Origin: an uncultured Pseudodesulfovibrio sp.
GTDB taxonomy: Bacteria > Desulfobacterota > Desulfovibrionia > Desulfovibrionales > Desulfovibrionaceae
DNA: 64,000 bases
Assembly (NCBI RefSeq): GCF_963677845.1
Contig: NZ_OY782498.1
Span: 692,001 to 756,000 of the forward strand
Reading direction: 5' to 3'
The position numbers were made by a program, and so were the translations under genes. Positions 7,731-16,897 of this stretch are shown here, one piece after another (the stretch's first letter is position 1; the number at the start of each line of letters is the position of its first letter). The notes under the pieces are model-generated. The model worked only from the letters and a program-made list of their open reading frames with translations, was not told where the DNA came from and made no database searches.

Positions 7731-8924
7731 ATGGGTAAAGCTAAATTTGAACGGAGCAAGCCTCACGTCAACATTGGTACCATTGGCCACATTGACCATG
7801 GTAAAACCACTTTGACAGCAGCTATCACCAAGTTGGCTGCTATGGCTGGCAACGGCGAGTTCATCGCTTTCGATGAAATCGACAAGGCTCCTGAAGAGAA
7901 AGAGCGCGGCATCACCATTGCTACCGCTCACGTCGAGTACGAGACCGAGAACCGCCACTACGCACACGTAGATTGCCCCGGTCACGCCGACTACATTAAG
8001 AACATGATCACTGGTGCTGCACAGATGGACGGCGCTATCCTGGTCTGCGCAGCCACTGACGGTCCCATGCCTCAGACTCGTGAGCACATCCTGCTCGCTC
8101 GTCAGGTTGGTGTCCCCGCAATGGTTGTTTTCATGAACAAATGCGACATGGTCGACGACGAAGAGCTCCTCGAGCTGGTCGAAATGGAAATTCGTGAGTT
8201 GCTTGACAAATACGAATTCCCCGGCGACGACATTCCGGTCATTCAGGGTTCCGCTCTGAAGGCTCTCGAATGCGAATCCGTTGATGATGAAGCTGCAAAG
8301 CCCATCTTTGAACTGCTCGCAGCTTGTGACTCTTACATCCCCGAGCCCGAGCGCGACATTGATATGCCGTTCCTCATGCCCGTTGAGGATGTCTTCTCCA
8401 TCTCCGGTCGTGGTACTGTTATCACTGGTCGTGTAGAGCGCGGTGTCGTCACCGTTGGTGAAGAAATTGAAATCGTCGGCATCAAGGATACCATCAAGAC
8501 TACCTGCACAGGCGTCGAGATGTTCCGTAAGTTGCTTGACCAGGGTCAGGCCGGTGATAACGTCGGTCTCCTGATTCGTGGCGTAAAGCGCGAAGAAGTG
8601 GAACGCGGTCAGGTTGCTGCCAAGCCCGGTTCCATCAACCCGCACACCAAGTTCAAGGCTGAGGTCTATGTCCTCTCCAAAGACGAAGGTGGACGTCACA
8701 CCCCGTTCTTCACCGGCTACCGCCCGCAGTTCTACTTCCGTACAACTGATATCACCGGTGTCGTCACTCTGGACGACGGTGTCGAGATGGTTATGCCCGG
8801 CGATAACGCCACTTTTAATGTCGAGATGATTGCACCTATCGCCATGGAAGTTGGTCTCCGCTTCGCTATCCGCGAAGGTGGCCGTACTGTCGGTGCCGGT
8901 GTTGTCACCGAGATCGTGGAGTAA
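7731..8924 (+). CDS. tuf: elongation factor Tu
   Basis: EF-Tu is the GTPase that delivers aminoacyl-tRNA to the ribosome. The 397-residue sequence is complete and canonical: GHIDHGKT (residues 19-26), the effector region with RGITI, DCPGH, NKCD, and domains 2 and 3 through the final VVTEIVE. The ribosome-binding site is AGGGGG a few bases before the ATG. The gene sits downstream of the tRNA cluster and two bases before rpmG, the arrangement often called tufB. No second tuf follows fusA in this window. TTGTTA (7671) and TAAAAC (7693) form a possible weak promoter of its own. Confidence 0.99.
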   Translation: MGKAKFERSKPHVNIGTIGHIDHGKTTLTAAITKLAAMAGNGEFIAFDEIDKAPEEKERGITIATAHVEYETENRHYAHVDCPGHADYIKNMITGAAQMDGAILVCAATDGPMPQTREHILLARQVGVPAMVVFMNKCDMVDDEELLELVEMEIRELLDKYEFPGDDIPVIQGSALKALECESVDDEAAKPIFELLAACDSYIPEPERDIDMPFLMPVEDVFSISGRGTVITGRVERGVVTVGEEIEIVGIKDTIKTTCTGVEMFRKLLDQGQAGDNVGLLIRGVKREEVERGQVAAKPGSINPHTKFKAEVYVLSKDEGGRHTPFFTGYRPQFYFRTTDITGVVTLDDGVEMVMPGDNATFNVEMIAPIAMEVGLRFAIREGGRTVGAGVVTEIVE

Positions 8925-8926
8925 TC

Positions 8927-9076
8927 ATGCGCGTCAATATTCAGCTGCAGTGCACCGAGTGCAAGCGTAAAAACTACGCAACGCAGAAGAACAAGAAGAA
9001 TACTACAGGACGTCTGGAAGTGAAAAAGTATTGTCCTTGGGACAAGAAACACACGGTCCACAAAGAGTCCAAGTAG
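8927..9076 (+). CDS. rpmG: 50S ribosomal protein L33
   Basis: A 49-residue basic protein with the L33 core ([34 protein letters not shown]). It begins at ATG 8927, two bases after the tuf stop, and tRNA-Trp follows 12 bases downstream. L33 usually binds zinc through two CxxC pairs. Here the first pair is intact (CTEC), but the second reads CPWD, so one of the four ligands is missing. Zinc binding is therefore doubtful, or the aspartate takes part. It is a component of the large subunit near the E site. Confidence 0.95.
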   Translation: MRVNIQLQCTECKRKNYATQKNKKNTTGRLEVKKYCPWDKKHTVHKESK

Positions 9077-9088
9077 TTTCGATAGAGC

Positions 9089-9165
9089 AGGGGTATAGTT
9101 CCAACGGCTAGAACGCCGGTCTCCAAAACCGGATGTTGGGGGTTCGAATCCCTCTACCCCTGCCA
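9089..9165 (+). tRNA. tRNA-Trp (anticodon CCA)
   Basis: A 77-base cloverleaf between rpmG and secE. The acceptor stem AGGGGTA pairs with TACCCCT, the anticodon stem CCGGT/ACCGG surrounds CTCCAAA (anticodon CCA), and the T-arm contains GGTTCGAATCC. The discriminator base is G, and CCA is encoded. It is probably excised from the tuf-rpmG-secE transcript. Confidence 0.97.
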
Positions 9166-9247
9166 ACTTAGTCTTTGATAGCGGCGCGGGGTCTTGCTTG
9201 AAATATGGCAAGGCCCCGCAACCCGCTCAATAATTTGGGAAAGTGAT

Positions 9248-9505
9248 ATGGCCAGGAAAAAAAGCAAAAAGGTCTCTGAAAAGCAGGCCGCACAGGCTCA
9301 GGCAACCGGTCCGATGGGCAAAGTCAAAGAACTGATGCAGTTCTTCGAAGAGTCCAAGGTCGAGATCAAAAAGGTAGTCTGGCCCTCTCGCAAGGAGACA
9401 GTCACCACCTGCATCGCAGTGTTGGTCGTTTCCGTGGTCATTGCTATTTACCTGGGCGTGGTGGACTTGGCGTTCTCCAAGATCGTCGAAGTCGTCCTGT
9501 CCTAG
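9248..9505 (+). CDS. secE: preprotein translocase subunit SecE
   Basis: SecE clamps SecY in the SecYEG protein-conducting channel of the inner membrane. The 85-residue protein has a lysine-rich N-terminus, an amphipathic helix (FFEESKVEIKKVVWPSRKE) containing the conserved VVWPSRKET signature, and one transmembrane helix at about residues 53-75. This is the short, single-helix form typical outside enterobacteria. The ATG at 9248 is preceded by GGGAAAG; an open extension upstream has no family similarity. nusG follows 32 bases on, as in most bacteria. Confidence 0.95.
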   Translation: MARKKSKKVSEKQAAQAQATGPMGKVKELMQFFEESKVEIKKVVWPSRKETVTTCIAVLVVSVVIAIYLGVVDLAFSKIVEVVLS

Positions 9506-9537
9506 GACCAAAGCTACTTGCAAAGGCTGGAAATATT

Positions 9538-10095
9538 ATGGATGCCACAATGGAAAACGCTTCTCCTCGCGGTCGCTGGTACATCGTTCACACCTATTCA
9601 GGGTTTGAACAACGTGTCGAGCTGACTGTTCGCGAGATGATGCGGACCGGACAGGACAAGGGCCTCATTGAAGAGGTTGTCATGCCTACCGAAAAGATCG
9701 TCGAGATGGTCAAAGGTGAGCGCAAGACGTCTACCCGTAAGTTCTATCCGGGTTACATCATGATCAAGATGATCCTGACAGACGACTCCTGGCATCTGAT
9801 TCAGTCCATTCCGCGTGTTACAGGCTTTGTGGGCGGCAAAAATCGTCCCACCCCTATGCGCGACAGTGAGGCGGAAAACATCCTCAACATGATGGAAAGC
9901 CGCCAGGAGAAACCCCGTCCCAAGTTCAACTTCGAGCGCGGAGATGAGGTTCGGGTCATTGATGGCCCGTTCAGCGGCTTCAACGGTGTTGTGGAAGAAG
10001 TCAATTACGACAAGGGTAAGCTCAAAGTCTCCGTCTCTATTTTCGGGCGTCAGACTCCTGTGGAGCTCGACTTCGTCCAAGTGGACAAGGGATAG
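9538..10095 (+). CDS. nusG: transcription termination/antitermination protein NusG
   Basis: NusG binds RNA polymerase, suppresses pausing, and links transcription with Rho or the ribosome. The 185-residue product has the NGN domain at about residues 13-120 (RWYIVHTYSGFEQRV, FYPGYIMIKM) and the C-terminal KOW domain at about 135-180 (GDEVRVIDGPFSGFNG). The start is the ATG at 9538; a second ATG four codons later is also possible. It lies in the conserved order secE-nusG-rplK-rplA. Confidence 0.97.
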   Translation: MDATMENASPRGRWYIVHTYSGFEQRVELTVREMMRTGQDKGLIEEVVMPTEKIVEMVKGERKTSTRKFYPGYIMIKMILTDDSWHLIQSIPRVTGFVGGKNRPTPMRDSEAENILNMMESRQEKPRPKFNFERGDEVRVIDGPFSGFNGVVEEVNYDKGKLKVSVSIFGRQTPVELDFVQVDKG

Positions 10096-10139
10096 CCCGG
10101 ATATAATCGCTAACAGCGAATTTCTCATCGAGGAATACA

Positions 10140-10565
10140 ATGGCCAAGAAAGAATTAGGAAAGATCAAACTGCAGATTCCCGCTGGCAGTGCCAACCCCT
10201 CCCCGCCGGTCGGTCCGGCTTTGGGTCAGCATGGTGTCAACATCATGGAATTCTGTAAGGCGTTTAACGCCAAGACACAGGACCAGAAAGGTCTGATTAT
10301 CCCGGTTGTTATCACCGTTTATCAGGACCGTTCCTTCGATTTTATCACCAAAACCCCTCCGGCATCTGTCCTGTTGCTTAAAGCAGCCAAGTTGGAGAAG
10401 GGTTCCGGTGAACCCAACAAAGAAAAGGTCGGCAAGGTCACCAAGGCTCAGGTCCAGGAGATCGCCGAACTGAAAATGGTCGATTTGAACGCCAATGACA
10501 TTGAGAACGCCATGCTTCAGATCGAGGGCACAGCCCGCAGCATGGGTATCGAAGTCAAGGGTTAA
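10140..10565 (+). CDS. rplK: 50S ribosomal protein L11
   Basis: L11 (141 residues) forms the flexible stalk base that contacts EF-G and release factors. The N-terminal domain carries the proline-rich [15 protein letters not shown] segment where thiostrepton-type antibiotics act. The C-terminal rRNA-binding domain ends in [10 protein letters not shown]. Its ATG is preceded by GAGGAA. It is followed 15 bases later by rplA, the classical L11-L1 pair. Confidence 0.98.
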   Translation: MAKKELGKIKLQIPAGSANPSPPVGPALGQHGVNIMEFCKAFNAKTQDQKGLIIPVVITVYQDRSFDFITKTPPASVLLLKAAKLEKGSGEPNKEKVGKVTKAQVQEIAELKMVDLNANDIENAMLQIEGTARSMGIEVKG

Positions 10566-10580
10566 TAGAGGAAATACACA

Positions 10581-11288
10581 ATGCCTAAGCATGGAAAAAA
10601 ATACCGTAACGCCGTCGGTGAACGTGACACCGCCGCGCGAGTCGGTGTCGAGGAAGGCGTCAAGGTCACAGTCGAAGGTGCATTTGCAAAATTCGACGAG
10701 ACTGTAGATGTCGCTATCAACCTCGGCGTGGATCCCAAGTACTCTGACCAGATGATCCGTGGTGCAGTTAGCCTGCCCAACGGACTCGGCAAAGATGTTC
10801 GCGTTGCCGTTTTCTGTAAGGGAGAAAAGGAAAATGAGGCCAAGGAAGCCGGTGCTGATTTCTTCGGTTCCGACGAACTGGTCGAGAAGATTCAGGGTGG
10901 CTGGCTCGATTTCGATAAAGCTGTCGCAACTCCTGACATGATGGCAGTGGTCGGTAAAATTGGCCGTGTGCTTGGTCCCCGTGGCCTTATGCCTAACGCA
11001 AAGACCGGTACAGTCACTATGGATGTTGCCAAGGCTGTCACCGAACTCAAGGCCGGTAAGGTCGAGTTCAAGGTCGACAAAGCTGGCGTCCTGCATGCCC
11101 CCATTGGCAAAGTCTCTTTTGGAGCTGAAAAGCTTCTTGAGAATCTCAGGGCTCTGTTGGATATCGTCGTGCGCATGAAGCCGTCCTCTGCAAAGGGTAC
11201 GTACATGAAAGCACTGGCTGTTTCCTCCACCATGGGACCGAGTGTCAAAATTGACCCGCTGACTGTCCGTAAATTCCTGGACGTCTAG
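10581..11288 (+). CDS. rplA: 50S ribosomal protein L1
   Basis: L1 (235 residues) forms the mobile L1 stalk that guides deacylated tRNA out of the E site. The ends are canonical (MPKHGKKYR, then [13 protein letters not shown]) and the [17 protein letters not shown] signature is present near residue 130. In many bacteria L1 represses translation of its own rplK-rplA transcript; no obvious L1 target hairpin was identified here. Confidence 0.98.
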   Translation: MPKHGKKYRNAVGERDTAARVGVEEGVKVTVEGAFAKFDETVDVAINLGVDPKYSDQMIRGAVSLPNGLGKDVRVAVFCKGEKENEAKEAGADFFGSDELVEKIQGGWLDFDKAVATPDMMAVVGKIGRVLGPRGLMPNAKTGTVTMDVAKAVTELKAGKVEFKVDKAGVLHAPIGKVSFGAEKLLENLRALLDIVVRMKPSSAKGTYMKALAVSSTMGPSVKIDPLTVRKFLDV

Positions 11289-11449
11289 CAATAATAATTG
11301 AATACCGGACTCCCGTTAATTCGGGAGTCCTGTAGATAATCGCACGGAAGGTTGAGTCAGAGACGGCAGGTGAGGGTTGTTACCCACTTAATACCCTGCT
11401 TAGACAACGCTTTGACCTGCTTTCCGGGCCGAACGACGAGGAGTGGTAG
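11289..11449 (+). promoter_or_regulatory. rplJ leader (probable L10 autoregulatory leader)
   Basis: The 161 bases between rplA and rplJ hold a perfect 9-bp hairpin (11307-11315 with 11322-11330, loop TTAATT) with no T run after it. About 100 bases of further structured-looking sequence follow, up to the GAGGAG ribosome-binding site of rplJ. Position and length match the L10 leader by which the L10-L7/L12 complex represses its own translation in many bacteria. The kink-turn was not modelled, so this is an inference from position. Confidence 0.5.
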
Positions 11450-11971
11450 ATGAAAAGGCAAGAAAAAGCCCAGATCATCGAGCAGCTGCACGAAAAAGCT
11501 TCGCGCGCCAGCATCGCCGTCGTCACTGACTTCAAAGGTCTTTCTGTTGAAGAAATGACCATTTTGCGCGCTAAGTGCTTTGAAGTTGGCGTCGACTACC
11601 AAGTCGTTAAGAATACCCTGGCCCGGTTGGCTCTCAAGGATACCGAACACGGTGAATTGAGTGAACACATGAAAGAGAACTGCGCTGTAGCTCTCGGGTA
11701 CGACGATCCCGTCGCCCTTGCTAAAGCGCTGGCCGATTTCGGCAAGGAAAACAAAAAGTTTTCCATGCGTTTCGGTACTCTGGAAGGCCAGTTTCTTGAC
11801 AGCGACGGCGTAAAAGAACTCTCCAAGATGCCCAGCAAGCCTGAGCTTCTGAGTTCTGTACTTGGCACAATGCAGGCAGTGCCCCGCAATTTTGTGTGTC
11901 TGTTCGCAAACATCGAACGCAAGTTCCTGTATGCTTTGACAGCGATCAAAGATCAGAAAGAAGCTGCGTAA
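11450..11971 (+). CDS. rplJ: 50S ribosomal protein L10
   Basis: L10 (173 residues) anchors the L7/L12 dimers to the large subunit. The rRNA-binding domain is recognisable from [13 protein letters not shown] and [13 protein letters not shown]. The C-terminal helix that binds L7/L12 ([17 protein letters not shown]) is present. The start is fixed by GAGGAG six bases upstream of the ATG. rplL follows after 40 bases. Confidence 0.98.
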   Translation: MKRQEKAQIIEQLHEKASRASIAVVTDFKGLSVEEMTILRAKCFEVGVDYQVVKNTLARLALKDTEHGELSEHMKENCAVALGYDDPVALAKALADFGKENKKFSMRFGTLEGQFLDSDGVKELSKMPSKPELLSSVLGTMQAVPRNFVCLFANIERKFLYALTAIKDQKEAA

Positions 11972-12011
11972 ACAAGGTTCAAAGCGAATCAATTTTTAAG
12001 GAGAATTTATC

Positions 12012-12395
12012 ATGGCTGATATCACCAAAGAACAGGTTGTCGAATTCATCGGCAACATGACCGTCCTGGAACTGTCCGAATTCATCAAAGAACTGGAAGA
12101 CGTCTTCGGCGTCGAAGCTGCTGCTCCCGCTGCTGCTGTCATGGCCGCTCCTGCTGCCGGTGGCGCTGCTGAAGCTGAAGAGCAGACTGAATTCGATGTC
12201 ATCCTGAAGGGTGCTGGCGGCAACAAGATTGCAGTCATCAAGGCTGTCCGCGCTATCACCGGTCTGGGTCTGAAAGAGGCCAAGGCTCTGGTTGACGAAG
12301 CTCCCAAGGCTCTGAAAGAAGGCGTTGCAAAGGAAGAAGCTGAAGAAGCAGCCAAGCAGCTTGAAGAAGCTGGCGCCGACGTTGAAGTTAAGTAA
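12012..12395 (+). CDS. rplL: 50S ribosomal protein L7/L12
   Basis: L7/L12 (127 residues) forms the stalk that recruits translational GTPases. The N-terminal dimerisation domain spans about residues 1-36. An alanine-rich hinge follows, then the C-terminal domain with the [16 protein letters not shown] motif that contacts GTPases. AAGGAG precedes the ATG. Codon use is strongly biased, as expected for a very highly expressed gene. Confidence 0.98.
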   Translation: MADITKEQVVEFIGNMTVLELSEFIKELEDVFGVEAAAPAAAVMAAPAAGGAAEAEEQTEFDVILKGAGGNKIAVIKAVRAITGLGLKEAKALVDEAPKALKEGVAKEEAEEAAKQLEEAGADVEVK

Positions 12396-12417
12396 CTTCG
12401 ACTATTTAAGCTAATAT

Positions 12418-12463
12418 AGCAAAGAGCGCTCGCCCTTGCATGAAGGGTGTTGCGCTCTTTGCT
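12418..12463 (+). promoter_or_regulatory. long hairpin between rplL and rpoB
   Basis: A perfect 12-bp stem (12418-12429 with 12452-12463) encloses a smaller CCCTT/AAGGG stem. No T run follows, so it is not a canonical terminator. Its place matches the rplL-rpoB region where other bacteria use an attenuator and RNase III processing to lower rpoBC expression relative to the ribosomal proteins. Confidence 0.6.
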
Positions 12464-12692
12464 CTGTATGTATATATACTGGTTTAATAGCCTTTTTATT
12501 TTTGGGTTCACACGCTGTAAGATATAAAGTCTGCTCCTCGTCGGTGTGCTGGGGTTTTGGTTCCAGCTACAGCTTATCTACCCGTTTTCCCGCGCCAAAA
12601 TCATCATTTCGATGTGCGGTGCGCCTGACAGAGGGTAAGGGTCTCCCATAACCCCGCGCCCTAACCATCAACCGCTCATGCATGAGGGTACA

Positions 12693-15600
12693 ATGGGTCA
12701 ACTGAGAAAAAAATTCGGCAAAATCGTCAACACGCTCCCCATTCCGCATCTCCTGGAACTCCAGGTTGATTCGTACAATCGTTTCCTGCAGGAAGGCACA
12801 CCGCCGGCCAGCCGTGGAGACTTTGGACTTGAGGGTGTATTCCGTTCCGTGTTTCCCATTGAAGATTTCAACAAGACCGCAAGCCTTGATTTCGTTTCTT
12901 ATGAAATCGGCGAACCAAAATACGACGTCGATGAGTGCATCTCGAAAGGCCTGACCTACGAGACTCCCATCCGTATCACTGTCCGTCTCGTAGTTTTTGA
13001 CGTGGATGAAGAGACTGACAACCGCACGATTCGCGACATCAAGGAACAGGACATTTACTTCGGAACGCTTCCGCTGATGACCGTAAAAGGCACATATGTC
13101 ATCAATGGTACTGAACGTGTCATTGTTAACCAGCTCCAGCGTTCCCCCGGTATCATTTTCGAACATGATTCCGGTAAGTCTCACTCCAGCCGTAAGGTGC
13201 TTTATTCGAGTCGCATCATCCCAATGCGCGGCTCCTGGTTGGATTTCGATTTTGACCATAAGGATATTCTGTACGTCCGCATTGACCGTCGCAGGAAGAT
13301 GCCTGTCACCATCCTGCTTAAAGCGATGGGACTTACTCGTGCTGATATCCTTGATTACTTCTACGATATTGAATCCTACTCTTTGCTTAAAACCAAAGTG
13401 CAGCGCAAGGTCGTGGAAGATCAATTCCGTAAGGAAGAAGCTTTTGCCGATGTAAAAATTGGTGACAAGGTCGTGGTCAAAAAAGGGCACAGCTTTACAA
13501 AGGGTGCTTGGAAGAAGCTCGTCAAGAACGAGGTTAAGAACATTGAGGTTGATCCGGTTTCTCTGCTCGGATTGTATTTGGCAAAGGATATCGTCGATAA
13601 AAATGGCGAAGTTCTGGCCGAGGCAGCCGAAGAAGTGACCGTGGAACTCCTCGAAAAACTCCGTGATGCCAAGATCAAGGATCTGGATGTGCTGCATACT
13701 CGCGGCATGGACGTTTCCTCTGCCTTGCGCGATACGCTTCTCTTGGATAAAACCACCGATCTTGAGACCGCACAAATTGAGATTTACCGTAGACTTCGTC
13801 CAAGCTCTCCTCCCACGCCTGAAATTGCGTCCAATTTCTTCGAGAACTTGTTCCGCTCTTCCGATTACTACGATCTGTCCAGCGTGGGTCGTTACAAACT
13901 GAACTCCCGTCTGAATCAGGATGTGGACCTGTCCACTCGTACCTTGACCAATGAGGATATTCTTCTCGCAGTCAAGGAACTTATGCGACTCAGGGACACT
14001 CACGGTCCTGCTGATGATATTGACCACTTGGGCAACCGTCGTGTGCGTCCTGTGGGTGAGTTGGTTGAGAATCAGTACCGCATCGGCCTCGTCCGCATGG
14101 AGCGCGCCATTAAAGAGCGCATGTCTTTGCAGGAAGTCGCCACGTTGATGCCTCATGATCTCATCAACCCGAAACCGGTTGCTGCAGTGTTGAAAGAGTT
14201 CTTCGGAACTTCACAGCTCAGTCAGTTCATGGATCAGACAAACCCACTTTCCGAAGTCACTCACAAGCGTCGCCTGTCCGCTCTTGGACCCGGTGGCCTG
14301 ACACGTGAACGTGCTGGTTTTGAGGTTCGTGATGTGCACACCTCTCACTATGGTCGTATTTGTCCTATTGAAACGCCTGAAGGACCGAACATTGGTCTGA
14401 TCGTTTCTTTGACGACATACGCCAAAGTGAACGATTACGGTTTTATTGAAACTCCGTATCGTAAGGTTGTGAACAAACAGATCACCAATGACATCTCATA
14501 TATTGACGCATCCAAGGAAGCCAAGGAAGTAGTGGCTCAGGCCAATGCTCCTTTGGATGACAAGGGTGTGTTTGTTGATCAGCGTATTAATGCGCGCCTT
14601 GCTGGTGATATTCAACAGGTCGCTGCAGAAGAAATAACTTGCATGGACATCAGCCCGAGTCAGACGGTTTCCATCTCGGCTGCGCTGATTCCTTTCTTGG
14701 AACATGATGACGCCAACCGTGCGCTCATGGGTTCCAACATGATGCGTCAGGCTGTTCCCTTGCTTCAGGCTGAGGAACCCCTGGTCGGTACCAATATGGA
14801 AGGTCCGGTCGCTCGCGACTCAGGAGCTTGTGTGTTGGCCGAAGAAGACGGTGTTATCCATTTTGTGGATGCTGAGCGTATCATTATCAATTATGATAAT
14901 GGAATTTCTCCGAATACCGGCGGTGCCAAGCATTATGAATTGCAGAAATGGCACAAATCCAACCAGAACTCCTGTTTTGGACAGACTCCTCGCGTACAGG
15001 TGGGGCAGCGAGTCAAGAAGGGTGCAGTTCTGGCTGATGGCCCCGGTATTGATCATGGTGAACTCGCTTTGGGTAAGAACCTGCTTGTCGCGTTCATGCC
15101 TTGGTGTGGTTTCAACTATGAGGACTCCATTCTCATTTCCGAGCGGATGGTCAAGGAAGACGTGTTCACCTCAATTCATATTGAGGAATTTGAATTAGTC
15201 GCCCGTGATACCAAGCTTGGACCCGAAGAAGTGACCCGTGATATTTCCAACGTCTCCGAAGAAATGCTTCGGAACCTGGATGAATGCGGTATCATTCGAA
15301 TTGGTGCTCGTATCAAGCCTGATGACATTATGGTTGGTAAAATCACACCTAAGGGTGAGACGCAGCTGACCCCGGAAGAGAAACTCCTCCGTGCCATCTT
15401 TGGTGATAAGGCTCGCGATGTTAAAAATACCTCTTTGAAGGTACCGCCGGGAATTTCCGGTACAATCGTCGATGTCAAGGTCTTCAACCGTCGCTCCGGC
15501 GATAAGGATGACCGTACCAAGGCGATTGAGGATTCGGAACTTGCAGCCTTCGATGTCAAGGAGATGAAGCATATCGCTTCCTTGACTACTTCAACTCGAG

Positions 15601-16814
15601 ACAAAGTTTGGGCAGCCTGCGAAGGTGGAAAGCTCAAGAAAGAGCTGATTGGACCCAAGAAGATCAAACTTGGCGCAGTCGGCGAAGTCATCGAGCGTGA
15701 AGCTCTGGATGCACTGCCTATTAAAAAGATGATCGGTATCTTTGATAAGGATATTAACGATCAAATCAAGCTGATCGCTGCCGATTACGAGCAGCAGGTC
15801 GCTTTTATAAAGAACATCTATGACGTCAAGCGCGAGAAAGTCACCGAAGGTGATGATCTGCCTCCGGGCGTCATCAAGATGGTCAAGGTCTATGTCGCCG
15901 TTAAGCGTAAATTGAGCGTGGGCGATAAGATGGCTGGCCGTCACGGTAACAAGGGTGTCGTGTCCTGCATTCTTCCTGAGGAAGACATGCCGTTCTTTGA
16001 CGACGGCACTCCCATGGATATCGTTTTGAATCCGCTGGGCGTTCCCTCCCGTATGAATATCGGGCAGATTATGGAAACCCACTTGGGCATGGCCGGTCGC
16101 AAGCTTGGTCAGCAGGTGACAAAGATGATGGAAGAGAGCGGCAACGCACTCAAGGACATCCGTGAGGACGTCAAATCCATTCTCGATACACCTGACATGT
16201 ACGAACTCATCGATTCAATGGATGATGAAGAGTTCGTGACAGCACTCAAGCAGTTGAAAAACGGTATTGTCGCCAAGACACCTGTGTTCGATGGTGCTAA
16301 TGAAGATGGCATCTGGGGCTGGCTTGAAAAGGCCGGACTCGCCTCTGACGGTAAGTTCATTCTATTTGATGGCCGTACAGGCGAACCGTTCCACAGCCGT
16401 GTCACTGTTGGCATCATGTACATTCTGAAACTGCATCACCTTGTTGACGAGAAGATTCACGCCCGGTCCACCGGTCCTTACTCCCTCGTCACGCAGCAGC
16501 CTTTGGGCGGTAAAGCTCAATTTGGTGGCCAGCGTTTGGGTGAGATGGAAGTCTGGGCCCTTGAGGCCTATGGCGCTGCCTATCTTCTGCAGGAGTTCCT
16601 CACTGTCAAATCTGACGATGTGCAGGGCCGTGTGAAGATGTACGAGAAGATTGTCAAGGGTGATAACTTCCTGGAAGCCGGTTTGCCGGAATCCTTCAAC
16701 GTTCTGGTCAAGGAACTCATGTCGTTGGGTCTGGATGTGACTCTGCACTATGAAGACCGTAAGCGTCCCGTTGCTCCTGCTGCCCCTGCAGCCATGAAGC
16801 CGCTGGTGGATTAA
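12693..16814 (+). CDS. rpoB: RNA polymerase beta subunit RpoB
   Basis: The beta subunit forms half of the RNA polymerase active cleft. The 1373-residue protein is full length for proteobacteria. The rifampicin-binding region ([28 protein letters not shown]) carries the sensitive-type residues D, H and S at the usual resistance positions. [12 protein letters not shown] and the C-terminal [18 protein letters not shown] are intact. I place the start at ATG 12693 because GAGGG lies just upstream; an in-frame ATG at 12678 has no ribosome-binding site. The 300-base gap after rplL holds a hairpin. Confidence 0.98.
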   Translation: MGQLRKKFGKIVNTLPIPHLLELQVDSYNRFLQEGTPPASRGDFGLEGVFRSVFPIEDFNKTASLDFVSYEIGEPKYDVDECISKGLTYETPIRITVRLVVFDVDEETDNRTIRDIKEQDIYFGTLPLMTVKGTYVINGTERVIVNQLQRSPGIIFEHDSGKSHSSRKVLYSSRIIPMRGSWLDFDFDHKDILYVRIDRRRKMPVTILLKAMGLTRADILDYFYDIESYSLLKTKVQRKVVEDQFRKEEAFADVKIGDKVVVKKGHSFTKGAWKKLVKNEVKNIEVDPVSLLGLYLAKDIVDKNGEVLAEAAEEVTVELLEKLRDAKIKDLDVLHTRGMDVSSALRDTLLLDKTTDLETAQIEIYRRLRPSSPPTPEIASNFFENLFRSSDYYDLSSVGRYKLNSRLNQDVDLSTRTLTNEDILLAVKELMRLRDTHGPADDIDHLGNRRVRPVGELVENQYRIGLVRMERAIKERMSLQEVATLMPHDLINPKPVAAVLKEFFGTSQLSQFMDQTNPLSEVTHKRRLSALGPGGLTRERAGFEVRDVHTSHYGRICPIETPEGPNIGLIVSLTTYAKVNDYGFIETPYRKVVNKQITNDISYIDASKEAKEVVAQANAPLDDKGVFVDQRINARLAGDIQQVAAEEITCMDISPSQTVSISAALIPFLEHDDANRALMGSNMMRQAVPLLQAEEPLVGTNMEGPVARDSGACVLAEEDGVIHFVDAERIIINYDNGISPNTGGAKHYELQKWHKSNQNSCFGQTPRVQVGQRVKKGAVLADGPGIDHGELALGKNLLVAFMPWCGFNYEDSILISERMVKEDVFTSIHIEEFELVARDTKLGPEEVTRDISNVSEEMLRNLDECGIIRIGARIKPDDIMVGKITPKGETQLTPEEKLLRAIFGDKARDVKNTSLKVPPGISGTIVDVKVFNRRSGDKDDRTKAIEDSELAAFDVKEMKHIASLTTSTRDKVWAACEGGKLKKELIGPKKIKLGAVGEVIEREALDALPIKKMIGIFDKDINDQIKLIAADYEQQVAFIKNIYDVKREKVTEGDDLPPGVIKMVKVYVAVKRKLSVGDKMAGRHGNKGVVSCILPEEDMPFFDDGTPMDIVLNPLGVPSRMNIGQIMETHLGMAGRKLGQQVTKMMEESGNALKDIREDVKSILDTPDMYELIDSMDDEEFVTALKQLKNGIVAKTPVFDGANEDGIWGWLEKAGLASDGKFILFDGRTGEPFHSRVTVGIMYILKLHHLVDEKIHARSTGPYSLVTQQPLGGKAQFGGQRLGEMEVWALEAYGAAYLLQEFLTVKSDDVQGRVKMYEKIVKGDNFLEAGLPESFNVLVKELMSLGLDVTLHYEDRKRPVAPAAPAAMKPLVD

Positions 16815-16838
16815 GACTGGACTGTTACAAGGTAATAG

Positions 16839-16866
16839 GCCCGGTCAGTCGAAAGGCTGACCGGGC
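16839..16866 (+). promoter_or_regulatory. GAAA-capped hairpin between rpoB and rpoC
   Basis: A 12-bp stem, almost all G-C, with one G-U pair (16839-16850 with 16855-16866) closed by a GAAA tetraloop. It lies 25 bases after the rpoB stop and 31 before rpoC. No T tract follows, so it more likely stabilises the RNA or marks a processing site than ends transcription. Confidence 0.55.
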
Positions 16867-16897
16867 ATGAAATAACTTCTTACGATAGGGGATATCC

